Shown one piece after another: positions 1 to 6,036 of a DNA stretch of 6,036 nucleotides. Both the position numbers and the translations under genes were made by a program. The first letter of the stretch is position 1. Each line of letters opens with the position of its first letter. The stretch is from Kiloniellales bacterium (GTDB lineage: Bacteria > Pseudomonadota > Alphaproteobacteria > Kiloniellales > JAKSDN01). The notes under the pieces were generated by a model, which saw only the letters and a program-made list of their open reading frames with translations, searched no databases and was not told the DNA's origin. Location: the NCBI GenBank assembly GCA_022360075.1, contig JAKSDN010000984.1:1-6036 (forward strand), in the 5' to 3' direction.

Positions 1-522
1 CGCAGCGACCGCGCCTTGAGCGCGAGCGGGCGGCAGGCGGTGGCGCGCTGGCGCTTGCCGGCCGAGCTGACAAGCTATCGCTGGACCTCGAGCCCGCTGC
101 GCCGCGCCCTCGAGACCGCGGCGCTCCTGGGCCATGGCGAAGCCGAGCCCGAGGTCGCGCTGATCGAGATGGACTGGGGCGCGTACGAAGGCCAACGGCT
201 CGCCGAGTTGCGCCAGCGTTGCGGCGAGGCCTTCGCGCAGAACGAGGCGCGCGGTCTCGACTTCCGGCCCGACGGCGGCGAGTCGCCGCGTGCCGTACAG
301 AAACGCCTCAGCCCTTGGCTCGCGCACTGCGCCGCCGGGGCGCACCCCACCGCCGCTATTACCCACAAGGGCGTGATCCGCGCGCTCTACGCCTTGGCTG
401 TCGGCTGGGACATGCGCGGCAAGCCGCCGGACAAGCTGCGCGATGCCTGCGCCCACCGTTTCCGCCTCGCCGCCGACGGCACGCCGCGGGTCGAGCGCCT
501 GAACATCCCGCTGGCGCCATGA
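1..522 (+). CDS. Histidine phosphatase family protein (phosphoglycerate mutase-like), 5'-partial
   Basis: This is the C-terminal 173 codons of a histidine phosphatase superfamily enzyme, which removes phosphate through a phospho-histidine intermediate. The frame is open from base 1, and the first residues (RSDRALSASGR) match the segment that normally follows the catalytic RHG motif. The TTG at 16 is therefore probably not the start, and roughly 25 residues with the nucleophilic His lie upstream of the window. Visible family motifs are SSPLRRALET (88-117, with the phosphate-binding Arg at 103-105), the acid-containing EMDWGAYEG (Glu at 166-168), GGES (about 280-291) and ITHKG with the second catalytic His at 364-366. 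Total length would be about 195-200 residues, normal for the family. No membrane segment is seen. The TGA stop overlaps the next gene's ATG, so the two are probably translationally coupled. The substrate cannot be read from sequence; its neighbours suggest a sugar phosphate or similar metabolite, which is an inference. Confidence 0.9.
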   Translation, partial: RSDRALSASGRQAVARWRLPAELTSYRWTSSPLRRALETAALLGHGEAEPEVALIEMDWGAYEGQRLAELRQRCGEAFAQNEARGLDFRPDGGESPRAVQKRLSPWLAHCAAGAHPTAAITHKGVIRALYALAVGWDMRGKPPDKLRDACAHRFRLAADGTPRVERLNIPLAP

Positions 523-1712
523 GCCTTCATCCGGCGCCAGCGACGCGCAGCGATGTCCTGATCTATGTCCAGCATTTGCTGGGCATCGGCCATCTGCGCC
601 GCGCGGCGGTGATCGCCCGCGCGCTCGCGAGCGCCGGCCTGAAGACCGATCTCGTCACCGGCGGGCCGCCGGTGCCGGGACTCGAGGTCGGCGCCGCACG
701 GGTTCATCAGCTCGCGCCGATCCGCAGCCGCGACGCACGCTTCACCGGCCTGGTCGACGCCGAGGGGCGGGAGCTCGACGAGGCCTTCAAGGCCGCCCGG
801 CGGGACCGTCTGTTGGCGCTTTACGAGACGCTCGGACCGCGCGTGCTGATCACCGAGCTCTTTCCCTTCGGCCGGCGCCAGCTCCGCTTCGAGCTGCTGC
901 CGCTGATCGACGCGGCGCGGCGGCAACCGCGGCGTCCTTGGATCCTCAGCTCCGTGCGCGACATCCTGAACGAGGCCACGCGCCCGGAAAAGACGGCCTG
1001 GATCCTGGAGACGCTCAAGAGCCGCTTCGACCAGGTGCTGGTGCACGGCGACCCGGCGCTGGTCCGGCTTGAAGAGAGCTTCGGGCCGGCGGCCGAGGTC
1101 GCCGGCAAGCTGCGCTATACCGGCTACGTCGTGGACTCGACGCCGCAGCCTGCCGAGGGGCCGGGGGAGGGCGAGGTGCTGGTCTCCGCCGGCGGCGGCG
1201 CCGTCGCCGCACCGCTCCTGGAGGCGGCGCTCGAAGCGCGGGCCCTGTCCGGCCTTCGCAGCCGGACCTGGCGGCTGCTCGTCGGACGCAACCTGCCGGA
1301 GGCGGCCTTCCGGGAGCTGGTCGCGAAAGCGCCGGCGAACGTCGTGGTGGAGCCCGCCCGGCCGGATTTCGTCGCGCTTCTGGCCCGGGCCCGCCTGTCG
1401 ATCAGCCAGGCCGGTTACAACACTGTGATCGAGCTGGTCCAAGCGGGCATTCCCGGCATCGTGGTACCCTTCGCCGGTGACGGCGAGACGGAGCAACGCA
1501 TGCGCGCCCGCGTTTTTCGGGATCGCGGCCTACTGACCATGGTGGAGCCGGAGGCGCTGTCCGGCGCAACACTGGCTGCCGCGATCGACCGGATTGCGGA
1601 ACCGGGTAACGTCGTCGACCCTCCCGACCGGGCGATCGCGCTGGATGGCGCCGCCCGGACGGCTGAGATAGTCTCTGGCTTGGCGGCCGAACCACCGGGA
1701 AAGGAAACCTAG
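519..1712 (+). CDS. MurG-like GT-B glycosyltransferase (predicted glycosyltransferase, COG4671-like)
   Basis: A 397-residue protein with the two-domain GT-B layout of MurG-like glycosyltransferases, which transfer a sugar from a nucleotide donor. The N-terminal domain opens with strand DVLIYVQ and a glycine-rich loop GIGHLRR (residues 22-28), comparable to the GxGH loop of MurG and related enzymes. The C-terminal, donor-binding domain has VSAGGG (222-227), followed by SQAGYNTVIE (296-305), then a G-x-P turn, VPF (ending about 318) and ETEQRMRA (323-330), the classic MurG-type nucleotide-sugar site. There is no signal peptide or clear membrane span, so it is probably cytosolic or peripheral on the inner membrane. 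ATG 519 is chosen because it overlaps the preceding stop (ATGA) and sits 11 codons before the first strand; the frame is open further upstream, but that part lies over the phosphatase gene. No strong Shine-Dalgarno is visible, which fits translational coupling. It is not murG itself: the N-terminal loop differs and there is no cell-wall gene context. Donor and acceptor are unknown. Confidence 0.87.
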   Translation: MSLHPAPATRSDVLIYVQHLLGIGHLRRAAVIARALASAGLKTDLVTGGPPVPGLEVGAARVHQLAPIRSRDARFTGLVDAEGRELDEAFKAARRDRLLALYETLGPRVLITELFPFGRRQLRFELLPLIDAARRQPRRPWILSSVRDILNEATRPEKTAWILETLKSRFDQVLVHGDPALVRLEESFGPAAEVAGKLRYTGYVVDSTPQPAEGPGEGEVLVSAGGGAVAAPLLEAALEARALSGLRSRTWRLLVGRNLPEAAFRELVAKAPANVVVEPARPDFVALLARARLSISQAGYNTVIELVQAGIPGIVVPFAGDGETEQRMRARVFRDRGLLTMVEPEALSGATLAAAIDRIAEPGNVVDPPDRAIALDGAARTAEIVSGLAAEPPGKET

Positions 1713-1719
1713 CGGCACC

Positions 1720-2550
1720 ATGGCGAATTGGCAGGACCTTGCGAGTGAGTTGGAGCGCTGGGCCCTGGCCGGGCGCCGCGCGACCTTTTGGTGGCGTGAC
1801 GATGACGCGGTCGAGCCCAACGCCGCCCTGACCCGCCTGCTCGCGCTGGCCCGTGCCCGCGACTTGCCGCTCGCGCTCGCCGTGATACCGGCGCGACTGT
1901 CCCAGCGTTTGGTCCCCGCGCTCGCGGGATCGGGCGCCACGGTCACGCTGTTGCAACACGGCTATGCCCACCGCAACCATGCGCCCCAGGGCGAGAAGAA
2001 GCAGGAGCTGGGCGACCATCGCCCGCTGACGCGGGTGTTGCACGAGCTGACCCGAGGCGCGGCGATGCTCGACGCCGGCCTCGGTTCAGACCCGAGCGCC
2101 GAGGGCGGCGGGCCTGAGCGCGCGGCGGTCCTGGTGCCGCCGTGGAACCGCTTCGCCGCCGGCTTGCTGCCGGCGCTGCCGGAACTCGGCTTTTGCGGCC
2201 TTTCCGGCTTCGGCCCGCGCGCCGCAAGCGCCACGCCCGAAGGCCTGCGACTCTGCCACTGCCACGTGGACATCTTGCGCTGGAAGGACCCGCGGGGCTT
2301 CCGCGGCGAGGCCGAGACGCTGGCGCAACTGATCGCTCATCTCGGCGCGCGGCGCCGGGGTGAGGCCGATGGCGAGGAAGCGACCGGGCTCATGACCCAT
2401 CATCTGGCCCATGACGGCCCGGCCTGGGCCTTTCTCGAGCGGCTGCTGGACACCCTGACGGCGCATCCTGCTGTCGACTTCCTCAGCGTCTCGGAGGCCT
2501 TCGGCTGGACGCAGCGGCGCGTACCGCAGCTCGCGGCGGCGGGGCGCTGA
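1720..2550 (+). CDS. Polysaccharide deacetylase family protein
   Basis: A 276-residue protein resembling the NodB/CE4 polysaccharide deacetylase fold, whose members remove N- or O-acetyl groups from sugars with a metal ion. Candidate metal and catalytic motifs appear in order: WWRDDD (residues 24-29, in place of the usual TFDD), HGYAH (80-84, an HxxxH metal motif), VPPWNR (139-144, corresponding to the family's third motif) and MTHHLAHD (225-232, the late catalytic His region). The first strand lies near the N-terminus and no signal peptide or membrane segment is seen, so the protein appears cytosolic, unlike many secreted wall-acting deacetylases. It starts 7 bases after the glycosyltransferase stop; AAGGA at 1701-1705 is a possible but rather distant (14-base) ribosome site. 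The stop overlaps the next start (TGATG). The pairing with a glycosyltransferase suggests the two act on the same glycan or glycolipid; that is inference. Activity is not certain because the first motif is atypical. Confidence 0.85.
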   Translation: MANWQDLASELERWALAGRRATFWWRDDDAVEPNAALTRLLALARARDLPLALAVIPARLSQRLVPALAGSGATVTLLQHGYAHRNHAPQGEKKQELGDHRPLTRVLHELTRGAAMLDAGLGSDPSAEGGGPERAAVLVPPWNRFAAGLLPALPELGFCGLSGFGPRAASATPEGLRLCHCHVDILRWKDPRGFRGEAETLAQLIAHLGARRRGEADGEEATGLMTHHLAHDGPAWAFLERLLDTLTAHPAVDFLSVSEAFGWTQRRVPQLAAAGR

Positions 2551-3059
2551 TGAAGATCTTCCGCTATCCGCCGCGCAGTCTCGCCGGCGACTACATCCGC
2601 TCTGGCACGGGCTTGGCCGTGGGCGTGGGCGTGCTCCTGTCGGTCCCGCCGAGTCCCGCAATCGTCTTGATCTTCGGGGGCATTACGGTCTTGTTCGGGC
2701 TCTTCGGGATGCGCACCCTGCAGCGGCACATCACAAAGGTCGCGGTCACCGAAGAGGAAATCTGTAACGCCGGTGTCGTAACGCGTATCTTATCATGGAC
2801 CGATCTAGAACGATTCAAACTGCGCTATTACGGAACCAAGAAGCAGCACAGAGGTGAGGGCGGATTCATGCAACTGACTCTCGGCGGGGGCGGCTCGTCC
2901 CTTACCTACGAGTCCAGCATCGAAGGCTTCCGGTTCATCGCGTGGCGCGCAGCGAAGGCTTTGCGGGAGAACGGCGCATCGATGGACCCGACCTCGGCGG
3001 GCAACCTCCTCGCGATCGGCCTCGATGCCGACGGGGAACGGCCGCCGCCGGAGGACTAG
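2550..3059 (+). CDS. Hypothetical membrane protein with two N-terminal membrane segments and a soluble C-terminal domain
   Basis: A 169-residue protein that I do not recognise as a named family. After a short basic N-terminus (MKIFRYPPRSLAGDYIR) there are two hydrophobic segments, about residues 19-33 and 37-54, separated by a PPSP turn, so it probably forms a membrane hairpin. From about residue 60 the pattern is of alternating strands (ITKVAVTEEEICNAG, then TRILSWTDLERFKLRYYG, then MQLTLGG), then a helix around IAWRAAKALRENG (130-142). The order of two membrane segments, then a 'W-x-D-L' strand and a final helix, resembles bacterial PH-like membrane proteins; this is a fold guess. The acidic, proline-rich tail ends PPPED. 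The ATG overlaps the deacetylase stop, and the stop is 5 bases before the ABC ATPase start, so it is part of the same transcript. Codons in the middle (about 2755-2870) include TTA, TCA, CTA, CGA and AGA, rare elsewhere in the window. Function is unknown. Confidence 0.75.
   Translation: MKIFRYPPRSLAGDYIRSGTGLAVGVGVLLSVPPSPAIVLIFGGITVLFGLFGMRTLQRHITKVAVTEEEICNAGVVTRILSWTDLERFKLRYYGTKKQHRGEGGFMQLTLGGGGSSLTYESSIEGFRFIAWRAAKALRENGASMDPTSAGNLLAIGLDADGERPPPED
3050..3055 (+). promoter_or_regulatory. Ribosome binding site (GGAGGA) for the ABC ATPase
   Basis: GGAGGA lies inside the last codons of the small membrane protein gene, 9 bases before GTG 3065. It is the strongest Shine-Dalgarno seen in the window, and it decides the start: other in-frame candidates further upstream, such as GTG 2942, would overlap the preceding gene by more than 100 bases and add residues with no ABC-domain character. 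Confidence 0.7.
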
Positions 3060-3064
3060 GCTCC

Positions 3065-4986
<1,922 letters not shown>

Positions 4987-4990
<4 letters not shown>

Positions 4991-6036
4991 GGCTTGCCCG
5001 ATCAGCGCTGTGCCTCGCGGTCGCCGCCTTGGTCGCGGCCGCGCCGCTCTCCACGGCTCAGGCCGAGCCGAAGGAGTCTCCGGTGCTGGCCGAGGCCGTG
5101 GCGGAGGGCCGCCTGCCGCCGCTTGAGAAACGGCTGCCCGAGGTGCCCTCGGTCGAGCCTCTGGACCAAGACTGGCAGGAGCCGGGCCGCTACGGCGGGC
5201 GCCTGCGCACGCTGATGGCCAAGGCGCGCGATCTGCGTCAGCTCTACGTCTACGGCTACGCCCGCCTGGTGGCCTACGACGCACAGCTCGAGCTGCGGCC
5301 CGACATCCTGGAGAAGGTCGACAACGAGGCCGACCGCGTCTTCACGCTTCACCTCCGGCCGGGCCACAGGTGGTCGGACGGCCAGCCCTTCACCAGCGAG
5401 GACTTCCGCTACTGGTGGGAGGACGTGGCCAAGAACGACGCGCTGTCGCCCGCCGGCCCGCCGATCGCGCTTCAGGTCGACGGCGAAGCCCCGACCGTGG
5501 AGATCCTCGACGAAACGACCGTGCGCTATAGCTGGTCGCGGCCGCATCCGACCTTCCTGCATCTCCTGGCCAAGGCGAGGCCGCCGGAGATGTACATGCC
5601 GGCGCACTACCTCAAGCAGTTCCACGAGCGCTACGCCGATCCCGGCAGTCTCGCGAGCAAGGTCGAGGCGGCCCGGCAGAGGAACTGGGCGGCGCTGCAC
5701 AACCGCATGGACAGCGACTACAAGGGTAACAACGTCGAAATTCCGACGCTCCAGCCCTGGATGAACACCACGGCGCCGCCGTCGGAGCGCTTCGTCTATG
5801 TCCGCAACCCCTACTTCCACCGGGTCGACCCGCAAGGCCGCCAGCTTCCCTACATCGATGAGATCGTCGTCCAGATCGCCGGCGGCGGTATCATCCCGGC
5901 CAAGACCGGCACCGGCGAAAGCGACCTTCAGGCGCGCTACATCCGCTTCGACAACTACACCTTCCTGAAGGAAGCCGAGAAGCGCACGCCGATCGACGTC
6001 TCGCTCTGGCAGACGGCCGAGGGCGCCCGCCTCACG
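4987..6036 (+). CDS. ABC transporter substrate-binding protein, family 5 (extracellular solute-binding), 3'-partial
   Basis: The first 350 codons of a periplasmic solute-binding protein; the frame stays open to the window end. Residues 1-26 form a Sec-type signal peptide: basic MRLAR, a hydrophobic Leu/Ala/Val core, and a likely signal peptidase I site after AQA (24-26). There is no lipobox cysteine at the cleavage site; the single Cys is inside the core. Family-5 (SBP_bac_5) features follow: YGGRLRTLM near residues 72-80, the domain-start strands, LRPGHRW-SDG (123-132) followed by PFTSEDFRYWWED, and then NPYFHRVDPQGRQLPYIDEI (274-293). The PAHYLKQFH and QGRQLPYIDEI stretches resemble the long (about 600+ residue) alphaproteobacterial members of this family, so about 250-300 residues are probably missing. 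A polar segment (27-70) precedes the conserved core. The ATG overlaps the ATPase stop, placing it as the substrate receptor for that importer. Family 5 binds peptides, but also opines, sugars and nickel, so the ligand is open. Confidence 0.92.

Noticed and set aside
16..18. TTG at 16 as a true start of the phosphatase
   Set aside because: The frame continues to the window edge with family-like residues before it, and the catalytic RHG motif would be missing from a protein starting here.
219..518. An upstream in-frame extension of the glycosyltransferase by 100 codons
   Set aside because: The added residues are Arg/Ala-rich out-of-frame translation of the phosphatase gene. The ATG at 519 forms a typical ATGA overlap and fits the GT-B N-terminus.
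387..1496. A 369-codon open frame on the minus strand opposite the glycosyltransferase
   Set aside because: Same cause: G/C-ending codons leave the opposite strand free of stops. No domain is recognisable and the plus-strand gene is well supported.
2942..3064. A longer start (GTG 2942) for the ABC ATPase
   Set aside because: It would overlap the membrane protein gene by more than 110 bases and add unrelated residues; GTG 3065 has GGAGGA at a good distance.

Overview
The window looks like a stretch of one long, tightly packed plus-strand operon from a high-G+C bacterium (about two thirds G+C by eye, with G/C-ending codons). The product types, their resemblance to alphaproteobacterial versions and the G+C content suggest an alphaproteobacterium, perhaps Rhodospirillales-like. 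That placement is an inference; no rRNA or marker gene is present to confirm it.

Layout: (1) 1-522, the 3' part of a histidine phosphatase (phosphoglycerate mutase-like) gene whose N-terminus lies upstream of the window; (2) 519-1712, a MurG-like GT-B glycosyltransferase; (3) 1720-2550, a polysaccharide deacetylase-family protein; (4) 2550-3059, a small membrane protein of unknown function with two predicted membrane segments and a soluble C-terminal domain; (5) 3065-4990, a double-ATPase subunit of a peptide/nickel-type (Opp/Dpp-like) ABC importer; (6) 4987-6036, the first 350 codons of the matching family-5 periplasmic substrate-binding protein, cut by the window end. The permease genes are not in the window and probably lie downstream.

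All six genes point the same way. Three junctions are stop/start overlaps (ATGA at 519, TGATG at 2548, ATGA at 4987) and the other two are gaps of 7 and 5 bases. No stretch is left for an internal promoter or terminator outside coding sequence, and no RNA gene, IS element, CRISPR array or notable intergenic repeat was seen. The first three genes read as a sugar or glycan-handling module, since glycosyltransferase, deacetylase and phosphatase all lack a visible signal peptide. The last two are the start of a solute-import system. Whether the two halves act on the same compound is unknown. The most unusual element is this arrangement, with an uncharacterised membrane protein at the seam. I found no clear evidence of a wholly new system.
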